Shown here: piece by piece, positions 1 through 4,863 of the stretch | Position numbering within the stretch: the stretch's first letter is position 1 | Layout: each line of letters opens with the position of its first letter | Origin: Anaerobacillus sp. | GTDB lineage: Bacteria > Bacillota > Bacilli > Bacillales_H > Anaerobacillaceae | Length of the DNA stretch: 11,830 nt | Direction of reading: 5' to 3' | NCBI GenBank assembly: GCA_007120055.1 | Contig: SKOL01000542.1 | Span: 1-11,830 of the forward strand | The notes under the pieces: model-generated | The model's database searches: none | What the model saw: only the letters and a program-made list of their open reading frames with translations | Told to the model about the DNA's origin: nothing | Position numbers and translations under genes: made by a program

Positions 1-111
1 ATTGCCAACAACAACGACTGGACGTTGTTTAAACCTTCCTTCATTTTTAAAATAGACTTTAGCTAACCACACACTTCCTTGTTAGAATATATTTTCCTCA
101 TAGTTTGTCAT
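1..111 (-). pseudogene. PemK/MazF-like toxin, N-terminal part with in-frame stop
   Basis: This is the start of a type II toxin gene that runs off the left window edge. From ATG at 111, with AAGG nine bases before it, the frame reads MTNYEENIF, then TAA at 84-82, then QGSVWLAKVYFKNEG and later RPVVVVGN. The VWLAKV and RPVVVV blocks match the first strand and RPxVV motif of the PemK/MazF family, which are mRNA endoribonucleases. The ATG lies inside the antitoxin gene (14-nt overlap), the usual antitoxin-toxin layout. The stop at codon 10 should prevent full translation from this start. GTG at 72-70 could restart translation because AAGGAA lies just before it, but the spacing is too short for a good site. 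The gene is therefore probably inactive or weakly made. Only about 37 codons are visible. Confidence 0.6.
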
Positions 112-274
112 ACTCATCATCCTTTTCGTTTAACCAAAAATCATAATTTTCGCTGACAACAAAAGCATCTTTCGGTAGTTGAAAGTACTTTTCTTTTATT
201 TTTTGAAGGACTTTTCTCTTTTCATCTTCTGGCAACTGGTCAATTTCATGAACAATACGTTCACTTAATGACAT
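98..274 (-). CDS. Type II antitoxin partner of PemK/MazF-like toxin
   Basis: This is a small acidic protein of 58 residues. It has an N-terminal helical part (MSLSERIVHEIDQLPEDEKR) and an acidic aromatic tail (DFWLNEKDDEYDKL). That tail is typical of small Firmicutes antitoxins that sit before PemK/MazF toxins and use a C-terminal peptide to block the toxin. The ATG at 274 was chosen because GAGGTG lies six bases upstream. A GTG nine bases further upstream overlaps that ribosome site and is less likely. The toxin frame starts within the end of this gene. The exact antitoxin family is not certain; the assignment rests on the tail and on the neighbour. The gene looks intact although its partner carries a stop. 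Confidence 0.65.
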   Translation of the reverse strand: MSLSERIVHEIDQLPEDEKRKVLQKIKEKYFQLPKDAFVVSENYDFWLNEKDDEYDKL

Positions 275-288
275 TAAAAACACCTCGC

Positions 289-309
289 TTTTGATCCATT
301 ATATCAAAA
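289..309 (-). promoter_or_regulatory. Promoter with palindromic operator of the antitoxin gene
   Basis: On the minus strand an extended -10 (TGATATAAT, TATAAT at 303-298) lies about 24 bases before the antitoxin start. It sits inside a perfect 7-bp inverted repeat, TTTTGAT and ATCAAAA (289-295 and 303-309). The -35 is weak (CTATAA at 17 bp). A palindrome over the -10 fits autorepression by antitoxin or toxin-antitoxin complex; this is inferred. Confidence 0.5.
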
Positions 310-343
310 CAGGAGGAAATTTATAGTTCTGATGGCTTGCTCC

Positions 344-451
344 ACCTGTAAAACGCCTTTGTGGAATAAGATTTTTCGGGGAGTGACAACAGGCACCGCC
401 ATCGACGGGACAATGAACCTGTCCCCTCGTCCCACCAGGGGAGTGGCACCA
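344..451 (+). repeat. REP-like repeat element R1, upstream of Fic gene
   Basis: This GC-rich stretch lies in otherwise AT-rich DNA. Its left half (344-397) is close to a second copy at 2354-2405; both contain AAGATTTTTCGGGGAGTGAC. Its right half has a perfect hairpin, GGGACA-ATGAACC-TGTCCC (407-425), followed by CTCGTCCCA. The same hairpin with a near-identical loop recurs in inverted orientation at 1654-1687. This structure, together with the RAYT transposase nearby, is typical of REP sequences. An open frame crossing it (332-526) is a chance reading. Confidence 0.65.
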
Positions 452-497
452 CAACGATATTTATTAACCAAAAAATATCACAACGTATTATTTTTTA

Positions 498-532
498 GCG
501 ATATGGAGTATAATGTAACTAAATAATATCGC
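498..532 (+). promoter_or_regulatory. Promoter and operator-like inverted repeat of the Fic gene
   Basis: A consensus -10 TATAAT lies at 509-514. No good -35 is seen at 16-18 bp. A perfect 7-bp inverted repeat, GCGATAT (498-504) and ATATCGC (526-532), encloses the -10 and the expected start of transcription. A related CGATAT lies at 455-460. The position suggests a repressor site, possibly bound by the winged helix of the Fic protein itself; this is inferred. Confidence 0.45.
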
Positions 533-547
533 AAAGGAGGTCAGCTA

Positions 548-1651
548 ATGAAAAAGCCTTACAATTTACCTTTACTACCGATTCAGTTCGATCCAGAGAC
601 AGAACTGGCTTTTTATAAAAAAGTCGTTGAAGCATCCGCTAAACTAGAAAAGTTAAAACAAAAACTATCTTACTCACTAGTAAACGAATCATTCATCCAG
701 CTATTAACTTTGCATGAATCAGTGCAATCTACAAGAATTGAAGGAACCCAAGTAACTTTTAGTGAAATGCTTGAGGATAAAATCGACGAGAAGCAAGATT
801 GGGAAAAAATCGAGGTAAGAAATTACCAGAAAGCTTTAAATAAAGGATTAGAGGTTGTTCAAGCAGGTTACCCAATCACTGAGCGCTTAATTCGTGATAT
901 GCACTCTATATTAATGGAAGATGCACGAGGTTCGACGAGTGCTTCGGGCGATTATCGAAAAATCCAAAACTTCATTGGACCTACGAAACAAATGAAAGAT
1001 GCATCATACATTCCCCCTGAGCCACAATTAATGGGTGAATACATGACGAACTTGGAGCGCTATATTAACGGTCACCCTTATGAACAAGTAGAAGGAGATA
1101 CACTACACCCACTCATAAAAGCAGCTATCCTTCATGCACAATTTGAATCGATACATCCATTTTTAGACGGGAATGGAAGACTTGGACGGATCTTAATTGT
1201 TCTGTATTTATTGCAAGAAAAGCTCATAGAAACGCCTTTCTTTTTCCTAAGTGAAGAGCTTGAACGGGAAAAATTTAAATATTACGCCATGTTGAATGGA
1301 ATTAGAGCGATCGGTCGCAAAGAACCTGATTGGAAAAGCTGGATCCTTTTCTTTCTTGATGCAACCATTCATATGGCACAGCATCAATATACGAAGTTAG
1401 ACAAAGCTGAGCAACTTTATGACGAAGGAATTGCAAAGCTTGACCAACCTTCCACTAAAAAAGTATGGGGAGCGCTATTTTCACAACCAATTGCAACCGT
1501 ACATCAAATTCATGCTGCAACGGACTTAGCGCCGGTAACGATTAGAAAAAGCTTGGCAAAATTAGTGGAATTAAATATGATCTTTGGTGACGACCGCAAA
1601 CGCGACCGGCGTTTTTACCAATACGATTTAATTCGAATTATGACGGACTAA
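548..1651 (+). CDS. Fic family protein (class II, with C-terminal winged helix)
   Basis: Fic proteins usually transfer AMP from ATP to a Ser, Thr or Tyr of a target protein. The 367-residue protein has the full catalytic motif HPFLDGNGRLGR (203-214), with His203 as the base, Asp207 for metal and Arg211/Arg214 for phosphates. Residues 61-66 (STRIEG) match the inhibitory motif (S/T)xxxE(G/N). Because this motif lies before the Fic core, the protein is class II and self-inhibited by Glu65. Residues about 300-360 form a winged-helix-like end (IHAATDLAPVTIRKSLAKLV) that could bind DNA. The start is fixed by AAAGGAGG at 533-540, seven bases before ATG. The gene stands alone, bracketed by two REP-like hairpins in opposite orientation. 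All key residues are present, so it is probably active. The target is unknown. Confidence 0.93.
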   Translation: MKKPYNLPLLPIQFDPETELAFYKKVVEASAKLEKLKQKLSYSLVNESFIQLLTLHESVQSTRIEGTQVTFSEMLEDKIDEKQDWEKIEVRNYQKALNKGLEVVQAGYPITERLIRDMHSILMEDARGSTSASGDYRKIQNFIGPTKQMKDASYIPPEPQLMGEYMTNLERYINGHPYEQVEGDTLHPLIKAAILHAQFESIHPFLDGNGRLGRILIVLYLLQEKLIETPFFFLSEELEREKFKYYAMLNGIRAIGRKEPDWKSWILFFLDATIHMAQHQYTKLDKAEQLYDEGIAKLDQPSTKKVWGALFSQPIATVHQIHAATDLAPVTIRKSLAKLVELNMIFGDDRKRDRRFYQYDLIRIMTD

Positions 1652-1653
1652 TT

Positions 1654-1687
1654 GGGACGGGGGGACAGGTTCGTTGTCCCACGTCCC
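1654..1687. repeat. REP-like nested hairpin R2 between convergent genes
   Basis: Two nested perfect inverted repeats are present: GGGACG (1654-1659) with CGTCCC (1682-1687), and inside it GGGACA (1662-1667) with TGTCCC (1675-1680) around a 7-nt loop. Read on the minus strand, the loop ACGAACC and the flank CCCCCGTCCCA match R1 (ATGAACC, CCCTCGTCCCA). R2 is thus an inverted copy of the right half of R1. It starts three bases after the Fic stop and ends 16 bases before the hicB stop, so it may also end transcription from both sides, although it lacks a T-run. Confidence 0.65.
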
Positions 1688-1703
1688 TTCACGGGCATCC
1701 CAC

Positions 1704-2099
1704 TCACACCCCTAAATGTTTCTTTAATGCTTCTTGTAATATTTGAGAATAGTTCACTTTATTTTCCTTGGCAAGATCGTCTAACCACTGCGGAATAGTC
1801 AATGTCTTCTTGACAGCTTTATTTTTCATTTCGCTTCTAAATGGCGGCATCCAAACTTCGATTAAAGTTACGCTTGCTTTCGTATTTTTCATTAATATAT
1901 TAATATCAGCTGGCTCGGGAATGGGATCACCATCCTCTTCCATACCAAACAAATGAAGTGCCATTGCTTCTTTGGCATGACGAAAAGCTTCTTCCATTGT
2001 ATTAGCGCAAGGTAAGCAGCCGGGTAAGTCAGGAAACTCAATTGAAATACCATCGTTCTCACAGTGAAAGATTGCAGGGAAAATATATCGGTCTTTCAT
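1704..2099 (-). CDS. hicB: HicB-type antitoxin (orphan)
   Basis: HicB proteins neutralise the HicA mRNA interferase and repress their own operon. Residues 1-60 form the degraded RNase-H-like HicB fold, with the family blocks YIFPAIFHCENDGISIEFPDLPGC and MEEAFRHAKEAMALHL. Residues about 95-131 (VKKTLTIPQWLDDLAKENKV...LQEALKKHLG) form a ribbon-helix-helix-like DNA-binding end. ATG at 2099 is preceded by AAAGGAGAG at good spacing; the longer frame to 2171 would run back into hicA remnants. The 131-residue length is normal. The hicA gene directly upstream is reduced to its two ends, so this antitoxin has lost its local partner. It may still act as a regulator or neutralise a HicA elsewhere; that is inference. 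Confidence 0.88.
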   Translation of the reverse strand: MKDRYIFPAIFHCENDGISIEFPDLPGCLPCANTMEEAFRHAKEAMALHLFGMEEDGDPIPEPADINILMKNTKASVTLIEVWMPPFRSEMKNKAVKKTLTIPQWLDDLAKENKVNYSQILQEALKKHLGV

Positions 2100-2142
2100 A
2101 TTAACGACTCTCCTTTCATTGGTTCTTCTATTAAATGTCCTC

Positions 2143-2227
2143 TTAAAATTTAATAAGCGCTTGCTTTTCAATACTTTTTAACGTCTTAATTGGAATGTCC
2201 TTAACAGGATGAGGAATATGATGTCAT
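2143..2227 (-). pseudogene. hicA: hicA remnant with large internal deletion
   Basis: HicA is a small mRNA-cleaving toxin with a double-stranded-RNA-binding fold, normally about 60 residues and encoded before hicB. Here a good ribosome site (AAGGAGG, 2243-2237) and ATG at 2227 read MTSYSS, a typical HicA beginning, and then hit TAA after eight codons. In the next frame the DNA reads IPHPVKDIPIKTLKSIEKQA, then LIKF and a stop at 2143. This is the characteristic C-terminal end of HicA. The middle, including the catalytic GSHHxF-type His segment, is missing. The remains are the two ends of hicA joined out of frame after a deletion of roughly 100 bases (estimated from family length). No working toxin can be made. 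Confidence 0.75.
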
Positions 2228-2243
2228 TTTAATCTTCCTCCTT

Positions 2244-2272
2244 ATTATAACACGTATCTTTACACGTATTAA
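2244..2272 (-). promoter_or_regulatory. hicAB promoter with direct-repeat operator
   Basis: On the minus strand, -35 TTAATA (2272-2267) and -10 TATAAT (2249-2244) are separated by 17 bp. In and next to the spacer, ATACGTGT occurs twice with a 12-bp period (2269-2262 and 2257-2250). Repeats at this place suit binding by the ribbon-helix-helix end of HicB. The -10 directly abuts the AAGGAGG of hicA, so the leader would be very short. Confidence 0.6.
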
Positions 2273-2353
2273 ATCATAAAAAATAAATAGGCATCCTGTA
2301 AAAAATAGTCCTTAAGCGTTTTGTCACTTAAAGAAGTGGCTTTAATAACAGCT

Positions 2354-2428
2354 ATCTTGTGAAACATCTCTGTGAAACAAGATTTTTCGGGGAGTGACAG
2401 GCACCCAATCAAGCTCAAGCTCGTCCCC
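2354..2428 (+). repeat. Degenerate REP-like element R3
   Basis: Positions 2354-2405 align with R1 (344-397), including an exact AAGATTTTTCGGGGAGTGAC block followed by AGGCACC. The part corresponding to the R1 hairpin is degenerate, and only GCTCGTCCCC (2419-2428) remains near the end. A 7-bp stem, ATCTTGT with ACAAGAT, followed by TTTTT (about 2353-2386) could act as a weak terminator. The stretch 2273-2353 before it shows nothing clear. Confidence 0.55.
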
Positions 2429-2475
2429 TTTACAGACACAGATCACCGCGTTATAACCGTTATAACAGTCATAAC
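2429..2475 (+). promoter_or_regulatory. Promoter and tandem palindromic operators of the AbrB-Doc operon
   Basis: The -35 TTTACA (2429-2434) and -10 TATAAC (2452-2457) have a 17-bp spacer. Three 8-bp repeats follow at 9-bp period: GTTATAAC (2450-2457), GTTATAAC (2459-2466) and GTCATAAC (2468-2475). The first two are perfect palindromes. They cover the -10 and the expected start of transcription. This is the layout expected for cooperative repression by an AbrB-type antitoxin with its toxin. The -35 begins directly at the end of repeat R3. Confidence 0.7.
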
Positions 2476-2490
2476 AAAAGAGGTGATAAA

Positions 2491-2742
2491 ATGGATTATA
2501 TTGAAAGAAAAGTCACTAAAATCGGGAATAGCTTTGGTATTACACTGCCTCCTGAAATGCTAAAAGTGGTTGGCTTGTCACAAGGCGATGAGGTACAAGT
2601 AGAAGTTAAGGACGGGAAAATTGTTTTAAAAAAGAAAGAAAAACTTCAGTTACCTGATGGTGTCGATGCCGAATTTATGGACATTTTAAATGATGTTATT
2701 AAAGAGCATGGTGAGGCATTCAAAGGATTGGTTGACAAGTGA
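2491..2742 (+). CDS. AbrB/MazE-type antitoxin of Doc toxin
   Basis: This 83-residue protein probably binds its own operator and blocks the Doc toxin encoded next. Residues 3-48 form a SpoVT/AbrB swapped-hairpin DNA-binding domain: KVTKIGNSFGITLPPEML, then GLSQGDEVQVEV and GKIVLKKK. Residues about 52-83 form an acidic helical tail (PDGVDAEFMDILNDVIKEHGEAF) that should wrap the toxin. AGAGGTG lies five bases before ATG. The stop overlaps the toxin start by four bases (GTGA). Three tandem palindromic repeats sit directly upstream. The gene looks intact. Confidence 0.88.
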   Translation: MDYIERKVTKIGNSFGITLPPEMLKVVGLSQGDEVQVEVKDGKIVLKKKEKLQLPDGVDAEFMDILNDVIKEHGEAFKGLVDK

Positions 2743-3146
2743 AAAATAACCGAGAAGATTATGTGCACTTAACTGTCAATCAAGTGATCGCCATTAATAC
2801 AATTCAGATACGTCTCTACTCACCACAAGAACAACTAGGCGTAAAAGACTGTAAGCTACTAGATTCAGCCCTCAACCGTCCATTGCAATCAGCTTTTGGG
2901 AAAGATGATTACCCAACCATATATGAAAAAGCAGCCGCTTTATTTGAATCATTGTCAAAAAATCATGCCTTTCATAATGCCAATAAACGAACAGCACTCG
3001 CCTCGCTCATAATATTATTAAAAATTAATCATTATAAATGGACAATGGGTATTGAAGAAGAACAAGAATTTACGGTAGATGTAGTTAATCATAAGTACAC
3101 ATTCGAAGAAATTGTAGCAATCATCAAAGAATACACCGCTAAATGA
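2739..3146 (+). CDS. doc: Doc (death-on-curing) family toxin
   Basis: Doc toxins are short Fic-fold kinases; phage P1 Doc phosphorylates EF-Tu and stops translation. The 135-residue protein has the Doc motif HAFHNANKRTA (76-86), with the NKR that marks Doc rather than the AMP-transferring GNGR of Fic. The acidic position of P1 Doc (HIFNDANKR) is Asn80 here. To my knowledge the matching change in P1 Doc (D70N) removes toxicity, but I believe NANKR also occurs in many Firmicutes Doc proteins, so activity cannot be judged from this alone. The start is GTG, overlapping the antitoxin stop, so translation is probably coupled. The stop TGA forms the edge of a MITE-like palindrome; without that insertion the protein would end TANI instead of TAK. 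Confidence 0.88.
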   Translation: MKNNREDYVHLTVNQVIAINTIQIRLYSPQEQLGVKDCKLLDSALNRPLQSAFGKDDYPTIYEKAAALFESLSKNHAFHNANKRTALASLIILLKINHYKWTMGIEEEQEFTVDVVNHKYTFEEIVAIIKEYTAK

Positions 3147-3257
3147 ATTTCATAATTCATTATTTCCGCCACTAAGATCATATATAGTTGCGTCAAAACC
3201 ATTCGCAAACTATATATTGCTTGATGTGGCTCATTTTTGGTAATTATGAAATTCACT
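3143..3257. mobile_element. MITE-like palindromic element at the doc stop codon
   Basis: A perfect 14-bp inverted repeat, TGAATTTCATAATT (3144-3157) and AATTATGAAATTCA (3242-3255), bounds a region that is itself palindromic: GCCAC with GTGGC, and TATATAGTTGCG with CGCAAACTATATA around a short loop. CCGCTAA occurs on both sides (3136-3142 and 3258-3264), one to two bases outside the ends, as a 7-bp target duplication would. No gene is inside. It may also fold as a large hairpin at the end of doc mRNA. Confidence 0.6.
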
Positions 3258-3315
3258 CCGCTAATATATAAATTCTTTTAAATTAAATTTGTGACTGGCT
3301 AGTTTGTTACCATAG

Positions 3316-3358
3316 AATAAGCGGCGAACCACTGAGGGGGCCGTTATTTCTCTTTTTC
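3316..3358 (+). terminator. Hairpin terminator 1, plus strand
   Basis: AATAA-G-CGGC (3316-3325) pairs with GCCG-TTATT (3340-3348) with one bulged G, followed by TCTCTTTTTCT. It could end read-through from the AbrB-Doc operon, or be part of the antisense RNA of the type I toxin. The minus strand has no T-run after this hairpin. Confidence 0.5.
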
Positions 3359-3413
3359 TATTGCTGAAATAGCTCACCTTACTTTTCTAGGGCAAGGGTG
3401 GCTATTTCTTTTT
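3325..3413 (+). ncRNA. Candidate antisense antitoxin RNA of type I toxin
   Basis: A possible promoter (TTGTGA 3289-3294, 18 bp, TAGAAT 3313-3318) would start a plus-strand RNA near 3325. A terminator hairpin ends it at about 3413. The RNA would overlap the 3' end and 3' UTR of the toxin mRNA on the opposite strand, as RatA does with txpA. The ends are predicted from signals only, and the -35 is weak. Confidence 0.35.
3367..3413 (+). terminator. Hairpin terminator 2, plus strand
   Basis: AAATAGC (3367-3373) pairs with GCTATTT (3401-3407), and inside it CACCTT pairs with AAGGGTG with one bulge. TCTTTTTG follows. The right arm covers the last codon and stop of the type I toxin gene on the other strand, so the same palindrome also folds at the start of the toxin 3' UTR. 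Confidence 0.55.
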
Positions 3414-3509
3414 GTTTAAACAGACGACAATAGTTACGATTAGTGTCAGTACCGCTATGTGCACTAGGCTAAATTGAGCTAGTAAACTAAGTGCTTGATA
3501 TGTCATCAT
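3402..3509 (-). CDS. Putative holin-like type I toxin, 35 residues
   Basis: The frame gives MMTYQALSLLAQFSLVHIAV, then LTLIVTIVVCLNKKK. It is one membrane helix (about residues 7-31) with a short N-terminus and a Lys-rich cytoplasmic end. This is the shape and motif (M-x-Y-x-A-L-x-L, KKK end) of the Firmicutes holin-like/TxpA-type toxins that damage the membrane and are held down by antisense RNA. The ribosome site AAAGGGGGTG is very strong and partly paired in a hairpin (3518-3537), which is common for such toxins. ATG at 3509 or at 3506 may start. Promoter and convergent RNA signals support a type I module. The peptide is shorter than most ORF cut-offs. Confidence 0.65.
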   Translation of the reverse strand: MMTYQALSLLAQFSLVHIAVLTLIVTIVVCLNKKK

Positions 3510-3517
3510 TTGCCTCA

Positions 3518-3537
3518 CCCCCTTTCGATCAGGGGAG
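3518..3537 (-). promoter_or_regulatory. Hairpin over the ribosome site of the type I toxin
   Basis: On the minus strand CCCCT pairs with AGGGG around GATCGAA; the second arm is the core of the AAAGGGGGTG ribosome site. Such pairing would keep toxin translation low until the RNA refolds or is processed. Confidence 0.5.
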
Positions 3538-3575
3538 CTTAGCCGCCACCTTGCTTTATGTAGTTGCTACCTCTA

Positions 3576-3604
3576 ATTATAGAAAACACCCATTCTCATT
3601 TCTA
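3576..3604 (-). promoter_or_regulatory. Promoter of the type I toxin
   Basis: On the minus strand, -35 TAGAAA (3604-3599; 4 of 6 consensus bases), a 17-bp spacer and a perfect -10 TATAAT (3581-3576) are seen. The leader to the toxin start would be about 60 nt, long enough to hold the ribosome-site hairpin. The promoter lies 14 bases after the transposase stop. Confidence 0.55.
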
Positions 3605-3617
3605 CTTAACTAATACT

Positions 3618-4190
3618 CTATCTCACATCAGACCTTCGACAAAAATCAACAAATTCCGGGTGGTGACAGCACCACCGAATCAACTCTCTCCTCCCAGAGA
3701 AAAATTGCAATAGAAACTTAGCATCAATATAAGCTGGCGGAATAATATGAGGGGTTGTATAGAAGCGAAAGCTGCTCCAAGGATAATGTTCAGGAGATTT
3801 AACGATCTTTGCATTTACGGGGTTTAAAAAAATATAGCGGCTCACTTCTAAAATTCCTGCCCGATCTTCAACCATATCCGAATAAAACCGTTTCTCAAAT
3901 ACATGACCTGTCAAGCGATATTTCGTATTGTAATAGTTCGCATATCGTTTATTTAACAGAGCCATTACTTTTGAAATGGACTCTTGCTCAGAACGAAGTA
4001 ACAAATGAAAGTGATTCGTCATTAGACAATACGCGACGAGCTGATAAGGTATTTTTTCATAAATCTTCTCTAACATTGCTAAAATCTCAATGAAGTCATG
4101 ACGTTCACGAAACAACGGATCACGGCGATTACCCCGGCAAACGATATGATAAAATTTATCTTTGAGCCAAATGCGCTTTTTTCTAGCCAT
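3618..4190 (-). CDS. REP-associated tyrosine (Y1/HUH) transposase
   Basis: RAYT proteins are single-strand DNA nucleases related to IS200/IS605 TnpA and are thought to move or spread REP hairpins. The 190-residue protein shows the family start (WLKDKFYHIVCRGNRRDPLF), the HUH motif NHFHLLL (His60, His62) and the tyrosine helix RYANYYN (Tyr83, Tyr86 or Tyr87 catalytic). It also has the conserved GHVFEKRFYS and VSRYIFLNPVNAKIV blocks and a YPWSS motif. Either ATG 4193 or 4190 can start; AGAGG lies five or eight bases upstream. The start overlaps the stop of the comM remnant, so translation may be coupled. The last codons include a hairpin, GGTGGTG-ACAG-CACCACC (3659-3676), resembling the GTGACAGGCACC core of R1 and R3. 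The gene looks complete. Confidence 0.9.
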   Translation of the reverse strand: MARKKRIWLKDKFYHIVCRGNRRDPLFRERHDFIEILAMLEKIYEKIPYQLVAYCLMTNHFHLLLRSEQESISKVMALLNKRYANYYNTKYRLTGHVFEKRFYSDMVEDRAGILEVSRYIFLNPVNAKIVKSPEHYPWSSFRFYTTPHIIPPAYIDAKFLLQFFSGRRELIRWCCHHPEFVDFCRRSDVR

Positions 4191-4863
4191 CATAACCACC
4201 TCTAAGACCACCCGACACCCTTAAACCTTCATCGACTTCCACCTTTCGCAACCTTAATGCCTCTAAAATTGCTTCATCAGTAATTTCATCATCACCATTA
4301 AGATCAGCAATCGTTCTTGCGATACGGAGCACTTTAATATGTACACGATTGCTTAATCCATACTTCATGCAAAGGTCTTGTAACAAATCGTGCTGACGGT
4401 CATTTAATCGGCTCGTCTTCAATAGCCGCTCATACACCACTTCCCCGTTCGTCACTTCTTCGCCATACCGCTCATACTGCCTACTCCTTGCCACACTAAC
4501 TCTTTTCCTTACCGTTTCTGAAGATTCAATCTTCTCAAAATTCGGCTCTTTTAACTGAACGGGCCTTAACGATAGTAAAACATCGATCCGATCACGGACC
4601 GGTCCTGAGACACGGTTTTGGTAATTGATGACTTGATTAGGGGAGCATGTACAATATCGTTGATCTGAGCCGAGGTAACCACAAGGACAAGGGTTCATTG
4701 CCGCAATAAAAATAAACTTCGCTGGATAAGAAACGGTCGAATGCGCACGACTAATCGTCACTTTACCATTTTCCAACGGTTGTCTTAACATATCCAACGT
4801 TTTTTTCGAAAGCTCCGCTAATTCATCTAAAAATAAAGCGCCACGATGAGCGAGCGACGCCGT
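4183..4863 (-). pseudogene. comM: ComM/YifB AAA+ ATPase, C-terminal half only
   Basis: ComM is a hexameric AAA+ helicase of the Mg-chelatase-like family that helps branch migration during natural transformation. What remains starts near SLAHRGALFLDELAEL (Walker B, ALFLDEL). It runs through LDMLRQPLENGKVTISRAHS, FIFIAAMNPCPCGYLG, the Cys pair CTC, GPVRDRIDVLLSLRP (sensor and arginine finger region) and the C-terminal Mg-chelatase domain SNRVHIKVLRIARTIADL. The N-terminal domain and Walker A are absent. Upstream of about 4863 the frame stays open to a TAG-TAG pair near 4917 but no longer resembles ComM, and there is no good start. Family proteins have about 500 residues; about 225 remain. The sharp loss of homology suggests insertion of the neighbouring recombinase element, with the other half beyond the window. 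Confidence 0.82.

Noticed and set aside
332..526. Open frame of 64 codons upstream of the Fic gene
   Set aside because: It runs through the REP-like element R1 and the fic promoter, its AGGAGG is too far from ATG, and the protein resembles nothing.
2100..2171. Longer N-terminal extension of HicB
   Set aside because: The extension covers the hicA tail; the ATG at 2099 has a strong ribosome site and gives the normal HicB length.
2372..2563. Open frame of 63 codons before the AbrB gene
   Set aside because: It is a reading of repeat R3, the operator repeats and the start of the AbrB gene in another frame.
3144..3255. CRISPR-like or riboswitch reading of the palindrome after doc
   Set aside because: There is one inverted repeat pair, not spaced direct repeats, and no known riboswitch core; a MITE-like element explains it better.
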